A stretch of 64,000 bases of DNA from Clostridiales bacterium (GCA_018364155.1 JAGZMM010000002.1:186001-250000), one strand, 5' to 3'. Positions 44,200 through 52,547 are shown, numbered from the stretch's first letter. The notes: generated by a model from the sequence alone, not told the origin. Translations and numbers: made by a program.

Positions 44200-45045
44200 A
44201 TGCCCATTTCTGCAGCGCAACTGGATGGTACCATTGTCTTAAAGGCGCCTGACCTGGACCTTAGGACAACGCTTTTGTGCGGCCAGTGCTTTCGCTGGGA
44301 GGAACAGGGAACCGGCTTTTTCGGCGTAGTGTCCGACCGGGCGGCGTATGTCTCCTGTCGGGATGGAACCCTGTTTATCGACCCGGCTACTCCGCCAAAG
44401 GAAGACGAGGCCGCTTTCTGGCGGGACTATTTCGATCTGGACCGGGACTATGAAGCCCTGCGCCGGCAGATGGCCTCCCATCCGGTGTTGCGCCAGGCCT
44501 GCGCCTTCGCTCCCGGTATCCACATTCTTCGCCAGCCCTTCTTCGAAACCCTCTGCTCCTTTATTTTGTCTGCCAACAACAACATTCCCCGCATCAAGGG
44601 CATCATCGAGCGCCTGTGTGCCTGCTTTGGCCCCGCTTTGGAGGACGGGCATTTCGGATTTCCCACTCCGGAAACTCTCGCCGTTTTGGAAAAAGAGGAC
44701 CTAGCACCTCTTCGCTGCGGCTATCGGGCTTCCTACCTGCTAGACGCTGCCAGACGCATGGCGGCCTCAGAGTTCAACGAAACGGCGCTCAAAGCCTGTC
44801 CCATGCCCGAAGCCAGGGCCGCTGTGCAAACCGTCCTGGGGGTAGGCCCCAAGGTGGCCGAATGCGTGCTCCTCTACGGCCTGGGACGAATGGAAGCCTT
44901 CCCCGTGGATGTTTGGATGCGCCGGGCCCTTCTTGAGTATTTTCCCCAGGGCTTCCCGGAGGAATACCGCTCTTGCGCGGGAATTGCCCAGCAGGTCCTT
45001 TATCACTGGGTGCGCCGTAACGGAAGAAGCGGGGAAAAAGCATAA
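44200..45045 (+). CDS. ogg: 8-oxoguanine DNA glycosylase (Ogg1 type), 281 aa
   Basis: The N-terminal OGG domain has GQCFRWEE. The HhH-GPD fold (about 115-270) has SANNNIPRIKGIIERL, the helix-hairpin-helix LGVGPKVAECVLL with catalytic Lys218, and FPVDVWMRR with Asp237. The full set of Ogg1 residues is present. It removes 8-oxoG opposite C and nicks the strand. Clostridial Ogg1 proteins of this size are well known; other bacteria use MutM instead. Confidence 0.95.
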   Translation: MPISAAQLDGTIVLKAPDLDLRTTLLCGQCFRWEEQGTGFFGVVSDRAAYVSCRDGTLFIDPATPPKEDEAAFWRDYFDLDRDYEALRRQMASHPVLRQACAFAPGIHILRQPFFETLCSFILSANNNIPRIKGIIERLCACFGPALEDGHFGFPTPETLAVLEKEDLAPLRCGYRASYLLDAARRMAASEFNETALKACPMPEARAAVQTVLGVGPKVAECVLLYGLGRMEAFPVDVWMRRALLEYFPQGFPEEYRSCAGIAQQVLYHWVRRNGRSGEKA

Positions 45046-45063
45046 TTTTGAGCAAAAAATCCC

Positions 45064-45146
45064 TTTCTTTTTTGTCTTTCTTAGAGTATAATGAAGGGTA
45101 CATAAGGCGGACGGCTCCGCCAAAGGCCCGGCAGCAATCCGCTGCC
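45064..45146 (+). promoter_or_regulatory. fba promoter and two-hairpin leader
   Basis: A perfect TATAAT (45087-45092) with a weak -35. The leader holds two small hairpins: GGCGGA/TCCGCC (45106-45121) and GGCAGC/GCTGCC (45130-45146), then the binding site AGGAG. Confidence 0.5.
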
Positions 45147-45172
45147 AGAAAAGAAATAGGAGTGATGGATGA

Positions 45173-46108
45173 ATGCCTCTCGTAAATACCAGAGAAATGT
45201 TCCAGAAAGCGTACGATGGCGGTTATGCGATCGGTGCGTTTAACGTCAATAACATGGAGATCATTCAGGGAATCACCGAGGCTGCTAAGGAACTGAACGC
45301 CCCGTTGATTCTGCAGGTTTCCGCCGGTGCCCGCAAATATGCGAGCCATACCTATCTGATCAAGCTGGTGGAGGCCGCCTTGATCGAAACCGATCTGCCC
45401 ATCGCTCTGCATTTGGACCATGGCGATAGCTTTGAGCTGTGCAAAAGCTGCATTGACGGTGGTTTTTCCTCTGTCATGATCGACGGCTCTCATTACGATT
45501 ACGAAGAAAACGTAGCGCTGACCCGCAAGGTGGTGGAATACGCCCATGAGCGCAACGTCACCGTGGAAGGCGAGCTTGGCCGTCTGGCCGGCATTGAGGA
45601 CGCGGTGAACGTTTCCGCCGAGGACGCTTCTTATACCAATCCCGCCCAGGTGCAGGACTTTGTGGAGCGTACCGGCGTAGACTCGCTGGCCATCGCCATC
45701 GGTACCAGCCATGGCGCGTATAAGTTTAAGCCCGGCCAGAAGCCCCAGCTGCGTTTTGATATTCTTGAAGAAGTCTCCAAGCGCCTGCCCGGTTTCCCCA
45801 TCGTGTTGCACGGTGCCAGCTCCGTCATTCCGGAGTTTGTCGAGAAGATCAATAAGTTCGGCGGTGCCATGCCCGACGCCATCGGCATCCCCGAGGAAAT
45901 GCTCCGCCAGGCCGCCAAGATGGCCGTGTGCAAGATCAACATTGACTCTGACCTGCGTCTGGCGATGACCGCCTCCATCCGCGAGCATTTTGCCGAGCAT
46001 CCGGATCATTTTGACCCGCGGCAGTACTTAAAGCCTGCTCGTGCCGCCATCAAGGACATGGTTGCTCATAAGATCAACACGGTTCTCGGCTGCGCTGGCA
46101 AAGCATAA
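45173..46108 (+). CDS. fba: Class II fructose-1,6-bisphosphate aldolase, 311 aa
   Basis: This is a Zn-dependent aldolase of glycolysis. D82 and Zn-ligand H83 lie in HLDHGD; E132 (VEGELGRLAG), H180 (GTSHGAYKF) and H213 (VLHGASSV) complete the site. It cleaves fructose-1,6-bisphosphate to DHAP and glyceraldehyde-3-phosphate, directly after the PFK step. The gene is monocistronic, between its own promoter and a perfect terminator. Confidence 0.97.
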   Translation: MPLVNTREMFQKAYDGGYAIGAFNVNNMEIIQGITEAAKELNAPLILQVSAGARKYASHTYLIKLVEAALIETDLPIALHLDHGDSFELCKSCIDGGFSSVMIDGSHYDYEENVALTRKVVEYAHERNVTVEGELGRLAGIEDAVNVSAEDASYTNPAQVQDFVERTGVDSLAIAIGTSHGAYKFKPGQKPQLRFDILEEVSKRLPGFPIVLHGASSVIPEFVEKINKFGGAMPDAIGIPEEMLRQAAKMAVCKINIDSDLRLAMTASIREHFAEHPDHFDPRQYLKPARAAIKDMVAHKINTVLGCAGKA

Positions 46109-46119
46109 GCAGAAGAATA

Positions 46120-46155
46120 AAAAGGCCCGGAAACCCATGGGTTTCCGGGCCTTTT
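46120..46155 (+). terminator. Terminator of fba, 36-nt perfect palindrome
   Basis: AAAAGGCCCGGAAACCCA and its complement, with a T-rich right arm. Nearly the same palindrome occurs at 9926-9961. Nothing is recognised in 46156-46341. Confidence 0.9.
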
Positions 46156-46341
46156 TTGTGTGCCGATAGGCCATCGGCATCTTACCATTAGGAAAACGCT
46201 GCCGTCCATTTACAGGCAGTGGACAAAGGGACAGACAAGCCGTATGTCACGCCTGCAATATCTCATGCTGCGGGCATTGACTTGCCCGGGATGTTTGGAA
46301 CGATGCGGCGAGAGCTCATAGAAGCAACCATACGCATCCGC

Positions 46342-47064
46342 CTACCGCTTCAGGCGTTTGATGGCCGCCTTGGTCTCCAGAGACACCCGATAGGATTCGG
46401 TGATCTTTTGAAGCGCCTTGTTGAAAGTCCAGTCATCCAAAGGGCAGTCCTGCAAAAAGGGCCCGGTTTCGTGCGGAAACTTTATGTAGCACACGCTAAT
46501 CAGCCAGGCATTTGCCATGCGCACATAATAGTGTTCGCTTTTTATCCTTCCGCTTGCCTTTAAAATCCGCGTTACCGTGTCTGCGGCTAGGCACTGGCTT
46601 AAAAGCAGCACCAGCCCCATCCGGACGGCCCAAGGGTTCTCCGAGCACAAAAGCTCGCCTAAAAACGGCCCCCATTCCTCTCGGTGCTTTGCCACGGTCT
46701 TGAGTCCCATGCAGGTGCTATCGCAAACCGCCCAGTTGTCGATCCTGGGGACAAAGGCGCGTACCTGCTCCATCACGACCTCGGTCGGTTCCTTTAAAAA
46801 CCCCAGCACCAACCCGTAGAGCAGGATTTCTTCGTAATACCGCGGGCTTTGCGCTGCGGAAAGATACCCGTTCCAGTCCCCCTTGGCAATCTGCTTTGCC
46901 AGGGCCTTCAGCGCCGGGGCCCGCACCCCCAGCATGGGCGCCGCCGTGTCGGGGACGATGCGGGCGTTAAACGCCCGGTACCCCTCCTCCGCCATGGCCT
47001 CCAGCTGTGTTACCAGTTCATCATAATCCGCCCGCGTGAACGGAACTCTCGTAAACTCCGCCAT
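46342..47064 (-). CDS. AlkD-like DNA alkylation repair protein, 240 aa
   Basis: Composed of HEAT-like helical repeats. Family marks: MLGVRAPALKALAKQI near the start and DNWAVCDSTCMGLK, with the Trp and Asp used for base excision without base flipping. KFPHETGPFL is in the last third. It excises N3- and N7-alkyl purines. It lies 3 bp behind the paaK gene, so it is the last gene of the ior operon; a link to aromatic metabolism is not obvious. Confidence 0.88.
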   Translation of the reverse strand: MAEFTRVPFTRADYDELVTQLEAMAEEGYRAFNARIVPDTAAPMLGVRAPALKALAKQIAKGDWNGYLSAAQSPRYYEEILLYGLVLGFLKEPTEVVMEQVRAFVPRIDNWAVCDSTCMGLKTVAKHREEWGPFLGELLCSENPWAVRMGLVLLLSQCLAADTVTRILKASGRIKSEHYYVRMANAWLISVCYIKFPHETGPFLQDCPLDDWTFNKALQKITESYRVSLETKAAIKRLKR

Positions 47065-47067
47065 CGC

Positions 47068-48303
47068 TTAATATCGGTTGTCAAAAATACGGGTGGACTT
47101 TTTCTCACTGCGCGGTAGCTCCCCAATGGATACCGCTCTTGGCACAATGGTAATGCCGATCTTCGTCTTAAAATGCTGGCGTACATTGGTTTCCAGCGGC
47201 TCCCGGTCGTCCGTTACCTCGGTTTCAAAGAACAAAGTCATAATATCCTTGCCGTTTAAATGGTCGATCATCACCTGGTATTCGCTGCTGGCACCCTCGA
47301 TGTCCCGCAAAAGCTCATCGATCTGGCCGGGGAAGATATTGACCCCCTTGACCTTCACCATGTCGTCGGTGCGGCCGATGAGGGTATCGATGCGGGGATA
47401 GGCCCGCCCGCAGGCGCATTCGCCCGGCAAGAACCGGGTCAGGTCATGGGTGCGGTAGCGAATGAGGGGCGCCCCCTCCTTGCGAAGGGTAGTGATGACC
47501 AGCTCGCCGATTTCCCCGTCCTTCACCTGCTCCAGGGTGTGGGGGTTGATGATTTCACAGTAGACGTAGTCATCCCAGTAATGCATGCCGCATGCCTCGT
47601 CGCAGCTCATAGCGATGCCCGGCCCGTAGATTTCCGTCAGCCCGTAAATGTCGTAAAGCTGTACGCCCAGCTCATTTGCGATGCGCTTGCGCATTTTTTC
47701 GCCCCACCGCTCGGAACCGATGATGCCCTTCTTTAAATGAATCTGGTCCTTAACGCCCCGTCGGGTGATCTCCTCCGCCAACAGCAGCGCATAGGAGGAG
47801 GTGGCTCCCAGCACGGTGGACTTTAAGTCGATCATCATCTGAATCTGCTTGTCGGTGTTGCCCGGACCCATGGGGATGGCCATAGCGCCTAGCCGCTCTA
47901 CCCCTGCCTGGAATCCGATGCCCGCCGTCCACAGGCCGTAGCCGGGGGTAATTTGTACCCGGTCGCGCTTGGTAAGCCCCGCCGTGCGGTAGCACCGCTC
48001 GAACATCACTGCCCAGTCCTCCACGTCCTGCTTGGTATAGGGGATGATGATGGGGGTGCCCGTGGTCCCGGAGGAGGAGTGAATGCGTACGATTTCTTCA
48101 TCCGGCACCGCCTGCAAGCCCAGCGGATACACCTCGCGCAGCTCGTCCTTATTGGTAAAGGGGAGCTTCTCGAAATCCTCCTGGCTTTGGATGGATGTTA
48201 CGTCAAACTCCTGAAACTTTTTCTGATAGAACCCGCCGTCCATGGCCGTAAGGTGGATCAATTGCTTTTTAATGCGATCAAATTGCTCTTGCTTCATGTT
48301 CAT
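47068..48303 (-). CDS. paaK: Phenylacetate-CoA ligase-type arylacetate:CoA ligase, 411 aa
   Basis: An ANL-superfamily AMP-forming ligase. The P-loop SSSGTTGTP is at residues 76-84; further motifs are YGLTEIYGPG and RTHDLTRFLPGECACGRAYPRI, and the C-terminal domain carries the Lys-rich end (EKKSTRIFDNRY). Its partner genes iorBA suggest indoleacetate, phenylacetate or 4-hydroxyphenylacetate as substrate; specificity cannot be read from sequence. ATG 48303 overlaps the iorB stop (ATGA); the in-frame ATG 48297 is an alternative. Confidence 0.92.
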   Translation of the reverse strand: MNMKQEQFDRIKKQLIHLTAMDGGFYQKKFQEFDVTSIQSQEDFEKLPFTNKDELREVYPLGLQAVPDEEIVRIHSSSGTTGTPIIIPYTKQDVEDWAVMFERCYRTAGLTKRDRVQITPGYGLWTAGIGFQAGVERLGAMAIPMGPGNTDKQIQMMIDLKSTVLGATSSYALLLAEEITRRGVKDQIHLKKGIIGSERWGEKMRKRIANELGVQLYDIYGLTEIYGPGIAMSCDEACGMHYWDDYVYCEIINPHTLEQVKDGEIGELVITTLRKEGAPLIRYRTHDLTRFLPGECACGRAYPRIDTLIGRTDDMVKVKGVNIFPGQIDELLRDIEGASSEYQVMIDHLNGKDIMTLFFETEVTDDREPLETNVRQHFKTKIGITIVPRAVSIGELPRSEKKSTRIFDNRY

Positions 48304-48896
48304 TGCTTCTTTCCCCCAGTCACCGCTTCGGCCCCTGCCGCAAGCGCCTTCAGATTCATAGAAAGGAACCGCTCGGGCAGCTTTTCCCGGATGGTGTCCT
48401 CGATTTGCTTGAGCGTCACGGGAAGGACGCCTGCTTTCGCCGCCGCACCAAGCAGCGCCACGTTTAGCACCTTCGCCGATCCGCACTGGCGGCAGACCTC
48501 TTCGCCATCCACCAAAATGAGCCGATTTACCCGTTCCTTTAAGAAGGCAAGCATCCCATCCGCATCGTAGGAACACCCGGAAAGAGACGCTGTCACCGGC
48601 TGCACCGCCTTGGTGCTCACCACCATTGCGCCGTCTTCTTTCAGATAAGGCAGGCACCGTACCGCTTCCGCCGGCTCAAACCCGATGACCACATCCGCCG
48701 TTCCCTTGGGAATCAGCGGCGAAAAAGCGTCCTCTCCGATGCGAACATGGCTGACCACGCAGCCGCCCCGCTGGGCCATACCGATGGTTTCCGCCGTGTG
48801 GGCCGAAAGCCCTTCCTTCATAGCGGCCTGGGCGATGATCTTGGAGGCGAGGACGGTTCCCTGCCCGCCAACGCCCGCCAGCATGCAGTTTTTCAT
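48300..48896 (-). CDS. iorB: Indolepyruvate:ferredoxin oxidoreductase, beta subunit, 198 aa
   Basis: The gamma-type domain of 2-oxoacid:ferredoxin oxidoreductases: MLAGVGGQGTVLASKIIAQAA at the start (first 20 given as the hallmark), HTAETIGMAQRGG, VSHVRIG, DVVIGFEPAEA. It works with IorA to interconvert arylpyruvates and arylacetyl-CoA with ferredoxin. ATG 48896 overlaps the iorA stop (ATGA). Confidence 0.95.
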   Translation of the reverse strand: MKNCMLAGVGGQGTVLASKIIAQAAMKEGLSAHTAETIGMAQRGGCVVSHVRIGEDAFSPLIPKGTADVVIGFEPAEAVRCLPYLKEDGAMVVSTKAVQPVTASLSGCSYDADGMLAFLKERVNRLILVDGEEVCRQCGSAKVLNVALLGAAAKAGVLPVTLKQIEDTIREKLPERFLSMNLKALAAGAEAVTGGKKQ

Positions 48897-50683
48897 TTTG
48901 CTTCCCCTCCAATCGCCCCGAAAGGACAAACCTGGGCGCATACGCTGCACCCGTAGCACATGGACGGCTCGATTTTCACCTTGTTGTTTTCCAGCACCAT
49001 CGCCGGGCATCCCAGCTCCCGGATACACCGCTTGCAGCCGGTGCATGTTTCAGCATCCACCGCATAGGTGGGTCCCGGCTTTGTCACCGCAATGCAAGGA
49101 GACTCGAAGATAACCGCCGACACGCCTTTGACTGCCGCTGCTTCCTTGACCGCTGCCACTGCCGCTTTCAGGTCCAAAGGGTCGGCCTTGGCCACATGCC
49201 CGACGCCGATCGCCTTCAGCACTCCTGCAATGTCCACCTTCTGGGAAATTTCGCCCATCATGGTCTTGCCGGTGCCCGGATGGGGCTGATGCCCAGTCAT
49301 GGCGGTGGTGGCGTTATCCAGCACAATCAGAACAATGTCAGTTTCGTTATAAACGGCGTTAATCACGCCGGGAATCCCCGTGTGAAAGAAGGTGGAGTCT
49401 CCGATAAAGGCGAAGTTCACCGCGTCCGGTTCGATTCGGTGAAGCCCCTGGGCCACCGTCACCCCCGCCCCCATACAAAGGCAAGTGTCTACCATGTCGA
49501 GAGGGCTGGCGTTTCCCAAGGTGTAGCAGCCGATGTCCCCGGAAAAGACCGCCTTTTTCCCCTTCATCGCTACCTTCACCGCGTAGAAGGACGCCCGGTG
49601 GGGACATCCCGCACAGAGAACCGGCGGACGAACCGGCAGAGAGGGAAGAGGCGCTTGCTTTGATTCCTCCTGTGGTAGCCCCAGGAAGGAACGAATGGCT
49701 GCGTTTGCGGCTTCGGTAGAATTTTCCCCGGCATTTTGGGTATGCCCGGTGAGCTTGCCCATAATTTTTACCGGCAGATGGTGCTTGCCGCACAGATAGA
49801 CAAGCTCCCGTTCGATCACCGGGTCGAGCTCTTCGAGTACGAGCACTTCATCGAGCCCCTCCAGGAAGGAGAGGGCCAGTCGTTCCGGAAAGGGATGGGG
49901 AGTCGCAACTTTAAAGAATTTTGGACATTCGCCCACCTGCGCCAGAGCTTCCTTCGCATAAGCTACGCTCACACCGCCCGCAGCGATGCCCTTTTTGCCG
50001 CCGCCGGTCACTTCGTTGAACCGGTAAGAAGAAAAGTCTTCCCCCAGCACCGGCTGACGCGCCTCTACCTTTTTGTGGTTTTGATAGGTAAGCCGCGGGA
50101 AGATGACCCACTTGGAATCCTTGACAAACCCTTCCGGCGTGATTTTTTTGCGGCTTTCGTCCATCTCAATGGACGCACACCCGTGACACACCCGGGTGGT
50201 GGGACGCAGCAGCACCGGGGTCTGGTATTTTTCCGAGTAATCGAAAGCGTCCCCAATCATTTCAAACGCTTCCTCCGGAGAAGCAGGATCAAAGACCGGG
50301 AGCTTGGAAAACCGGGCGAAATGCCGGGTATCCTGCTCGGTTTGAGAAGAGATGGGCCCCGGATCGTCGGCCACCACGATGACCATGCCGCCCTTAACGC
50401 CGATGTAGGCAAGGCTCATCAGCGGGTCGGAGGCCACGTTGAGCCCCACCTGCTTCATCGTCACCAACGCCCTGGCGCCTGCATATGCCGCCCCTGCCGC
50501 TGCTTCCATCGCCGCCTTTTCGTTGACCGACCATTCCACATACACGTCGCCCGGGTTGTGCTTGGCCACCGTTTCCAGAATCTCGGTGGACGGGGTTCCC
50601 GGATATCCGCATACAAACCCCACACCGGCGCGCAGCGCGCCCAGGCCAATGGCCTCATTGCCCATTACCAGCTGTTTCGCCAC
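48893..50683 (-). CDS. iorA: Indolepyruvate:ferredoxin oxidoreductase, alpha subunit, 596 aa
   Basis: An N-terminal pyrimidine-binding domain (GYPGTPSTEILE, VEWSVNEKAAMEAAAGA), a middle linker, a thiamine-diphosphate domain (FSGDIGCYTLG, GDSTFFHTGIPG, DNATTAMTGHQPHPG) and two [4Fe-4S] motifs in the last 50 residues (CTGCKRCIRELGC and CYGCSVCAQVC). Full length for the family. GTG 50683 follows GGGAGG. The upstream leader is a T-box, so expression should rise when the cognate tRNA, apparently tRNA-Trp, is uncharged. Confidence 0.96.
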   Translation of the reverse strand: MAKQLVMGNEAIGLGALRAGVGFVCGYPGTPSTEILETVAKHNPGDVYVEWSVNEKAAMEAAAGAAYAGARALVTMKQVGLNVASDPLMSLAYIGVKGGMVIVVADDPGPISSQTEQDTRHFARFSKLPVFDPASPEEAFEMIGDAFDYSEKYQTPVLLRPTTRVCHGCASIEMDESRKKITPEGFVKDSKWVIFPRLTYQNHKKVEARQPVLGEDFSSYRFNEVTGGGKKGIAAGGVSVAYAKEALAQVGECPKFFKVATPHPFPERLALSFLEGLDEVLVLEELDPVIERELVYLCGKHHLPVKIMGKLTGHTQNAGENSTEAANAAIRSFLGLPQEESKQAPLPSLPVRPPVLCAGCPHRASFYAVKVAMKGKKAVFSGDIGCYTLGNASPLDMVDTCLCMGAGVTVAQGLHRIEPDAVNFAFIGDSTFFHTGIPGVINAVYNETDIVLIVLDNATTAMTGHQPHPGTGKTMMGEISQKVDIAGVLKAIGVGHVAKADPLDLKAAVAAVKEAAAVKGVSAVIFESPCIAVTKPGPTYAVDAETCTGCKRCIRELGCPAMVLENNKVKIEPSMCYGCSVCAQVCPFGAIGGEAK

Positions 50684-50704
50684 TCAAAAGACCTCCCTTT
50701 TCGT

Positions 50705-50997
50705 AAGAAAAAGCGCCTGCCCTTGTAAGCCAAAAGCCCAAGGACAGGCGCGAAACCTGTAAAAATGCCACCTTGCTATGCCTTCCCCAACGGGAAAGAC
50801 CATGCTTAAAAGCGGGATGCCAGCACATCCCTCATCCATAACGCCGATGCTGCGTCGCCGGTTACTGGCCGCGAAACGGCCCTGTTCGCCGCGCCCTCCG
50901 GAGCCCATTTGTCTGCCTCGTATCCGCCGGCATCCCAGCCCCGCCGGCTCTCTGTGCGACCGTTTTGCAGTTTTACCTCTCCATCCCAGGTTTGTTC
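50705..50997 (-). ncRNA. T-box riboswitch, apparent specifier UGG (Trp)
   Basis: Terminator: GCGCCTGTCCTT/AAGGGCAGGCGC (50751-50740 and 50724-50713) followed by TTTTTCTT. Alternative antiterminator: AAGG(TGGCATTTTT)ACAGG pairing with CCTGTCCTT (50774-50740); the bulge carries UGGC, which can pair with the tRNA NCCA end. Stem I: GGAG (50982-50979) with CUCC (50903-50900) and CUGC (50970-50967) with GCAG (50916-50913) enclose an internal loop whose 3' side ACAAAUGGG holds UGG (50907-50905) followed by a purine. The bulge is 10 nt instead of the usual 7. Confidence 0.82.
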
Positions 50998-51003
50998 TTA
51001 CAA

Positions 51004-51032
51004 AGTATAACACTCTTCGCCCAAATTTGCAA
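51004..51032 (-). promoter_or_regulatory. Promoter of the T-box/ior operon
   Basis: On minus, TTGCAA (51032-51027), a 17-bp spacer and TATACT (51009-51004). Confidence 0.65.
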
Positions 51033-51184
51033 CCGGCACAAACCGTCAAAAACGCAGAAAACGGACGCCATAGAACGGCAGTGCGGGATTCGATAGCGGA
51101 AGGTAACGATCTGGTCATTCGCTTTCTGCGGCCATGCTAGATAATCAGAATAAAGAACAAATAAAGAACAAAGCGGAAAAAGAT

Positions 51185-51238
51185 GAAAAAACAGCACCCC
51201 GGAAAACCTTGATTTTACAAGGCTTTCCGGGGTGCTGT
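51185..51238 (-). terminator. Strong minus-strand terminator
   Basis: A 20-bp stem with one G-U pair (CAGCACCCCGGAAAGCCTTG and partner) followed on minus by TTTTTT. It insulates the ior promoter from the HNH gene. Confidence 0.88.
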
Positions 51239-51301
51239 CTGGGTTTATGCTATAAAAAGGATATCCAGCCCCAAACGTGAGCACAAAAAGCAAAAGAAAA
51301 A

Positions 51302-51352
51302 GCTGAACCCAGAACGCAATACGCGTCCAGGCTCAGCCTGGTGGTCGGAGTG
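51302..51352 (-). pseudogene. tRNA-Pro 3' remnant with its terminator
   Basis: On minus, CACTCCGACCA (51352-51342) equals the acceptor strand plus ACCA of a tRNA-Pro-type gene, but the body of the tRNA is missing. A terminator follows immediately: GCTGAGCCTGGACGC (51337-51323) with GCGTTCTGGGTTCAGC (51317-51302), then TTTTTC. The match is only 11 nt, so the tRNA identity is tentative; an att-site or deletion scar would explain it. Confidence 0.5.
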
Positions 51353-51432
51353 GAATTATAGGATTTGGAGAAACCCAGTCATATCAATGGTTTAGAGGCA
51401 ATCAGCAAGTTATATTTACAATATTGAAAACA

Positions 51433-52383
51433 CTAAATTGATACTTTACATCTAAAACGATGCTCTTTTATAGATTCTTTATCTGGAAGAATTCCAGCAA
51501 AGTCTATTTTTTCGTACTCGAATGGTTTTATATACTCCATAAAAACATCGCTAGCTTGTATTTCCATTTTATGGCTGATGATTATACGCAACTCATCATC
51601 TAACGAAAAATACCCATTTTCAAAAGCTTTGTCATGTAGTACACAAAGACAAAGACCATTTGAGATGCTACCACGTTTATCAGGATTATCAACCCAACGT
51701 GCAATATGTGACCCAACTAAAAACTTAGGATCGTTAACCTTACAGCCAGGAAAGCAGCATTTAAAATGATAGTTCTTTTTGACTGCATCTGAAAATTGGG
51801 TTTGTCCTACTCTTTGTTTAACTTTTCTCCATATTTCAGATGTTGAAATATGGCTAGACACAACAGCTAAGTTATTTTCAGCTTCTCTACATAAGATCAA
51901 AGATAGCAGTTCTTCGTCACATTTTGAAAGGTAGGCCCCATTTAAACATTGCAGACGATTGGATTGAAGTACAAAAAAACGGTTGGTAGGAGGTGTCTGA
52001 AATTTATGCAAATATGCAATCAGTGCTTCTTTATGAACAGTAAAAAAGTCATGTAGATTTATTGGAGCATCAAATTCTTGGTAATCTTTTAGTAAAACTC
52101 GAAAAAAACTGGTTGCATAGCCCCACATGCCAGCCTGTGGCGGTCGCTCTAGCGTTTCGTGTCCATCTGTTGCAGCAATTGAATAGCCAACAAAAGTAGC
52201 CTTATGCCCTTTACCTCGCAAATGAATTACTACATCTTCTTTTTGAACCCGCAAAATGTTGTTCCAAAAAAGCCATGAACCGTTTCGCTTTCCTTGCTTG
52301 TATGCAGGAGACCATAAACATTTTGCAAATCCCCATTCGCCACCGCCATGTATATCATCCCGGCTCATCTCAATCCATATCAA
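51433..52383 (-). CDS. HNH endonuclease with N-terminal PUA/EVE-like domain, 316 aa
   Basis: The C-terminal part is an HNH_2-type nuclease: C209/C210 and C214 (CCFPGC), H226 in VGSHIARW, N242 and H250 in NGLCLCVLHDKAF, and the usual FSLDDELRI tail. The N-terminal 110 residues (WLFWNNI, VVIHLRGKGHKATFVGYSI) have the look of a PUA-superfamily reader (EVE/ASCH-like). Such fusions are modification-dependent restriction enzymes. The start TTG 52383 has AAGAAGG 7 nt upstream; ATG 52368 is the alternative. Its AT-rich codon use differs sharply from its neighbours, which suggests horizontal transfer. The N-terminal assignment is by pattern only. Confidence 0.75.
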   Translation of the reverse strand: MIWIEMSRDDIHGGGEWGFAKCLWSPAYKQGKRNGSWLFWNNILRVQKEDVVIHLRGKGHKATFVGYSIAATDGHETLERPPQAGMWGYATSFFRVLLKDYQEFDAPINLHDFFTVHKEALIAYLHKFQTPPTNRFFVLQSNRLQCLNGAYLSKCDEELLSLILCREAENNLAVVSSHISTSEIWRKVKQRVGQTQFSDAVKKNYHFKCCFPGCKVNDPKFLVGSHIARWVDNPDKRGSISNGLCLCVLHDKAFENGYFSLDDELRIIISHKMEIQASDVFMEYIKPFEYEKIDFAGILPDKESIKEHRFRCKVSI

Positions 52384-52413
52384 GACTACACCTTCTTAAA
52401 TATTATTTACTCA

Positions 52414-52442
52414 ATTATACCAGTAAAATTTGGTCCTGTCAC
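52414..52442 (-). promoter_or_regulatory. Promoter of the HNH gene
   Basis: On minus, GTGACA (52442-52437), a 17-bp spacer and TATAAT (52419-52414), about 30 bp above the TTG start. Confidence 0.6.
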
Positions 52443-52517
52443 TCGATTTTGCTTTCGGGTGTAGCTATAGGACTTTACTATTTGAATGCCCCTTAGATCC
52501 GCATAAGTACAGACATA

Positions 52518-52547
52518 GCAAAAGGCCGCCGACAAAAGTCGACGGCT
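52518..52547 (-). terminator. Terminator of tRNA-Leu
   Basis: On minus, AGCCGTCGAC and GTCGGCGGCC pair around TTTT and are followed by TTTT. Confidence 0.85.

Noticed and set aside
44789..46009. Minus-strand frame of 406 codons
   Set aside because: Shadow of fba and the end of ogg; crosses their promoter and leader.
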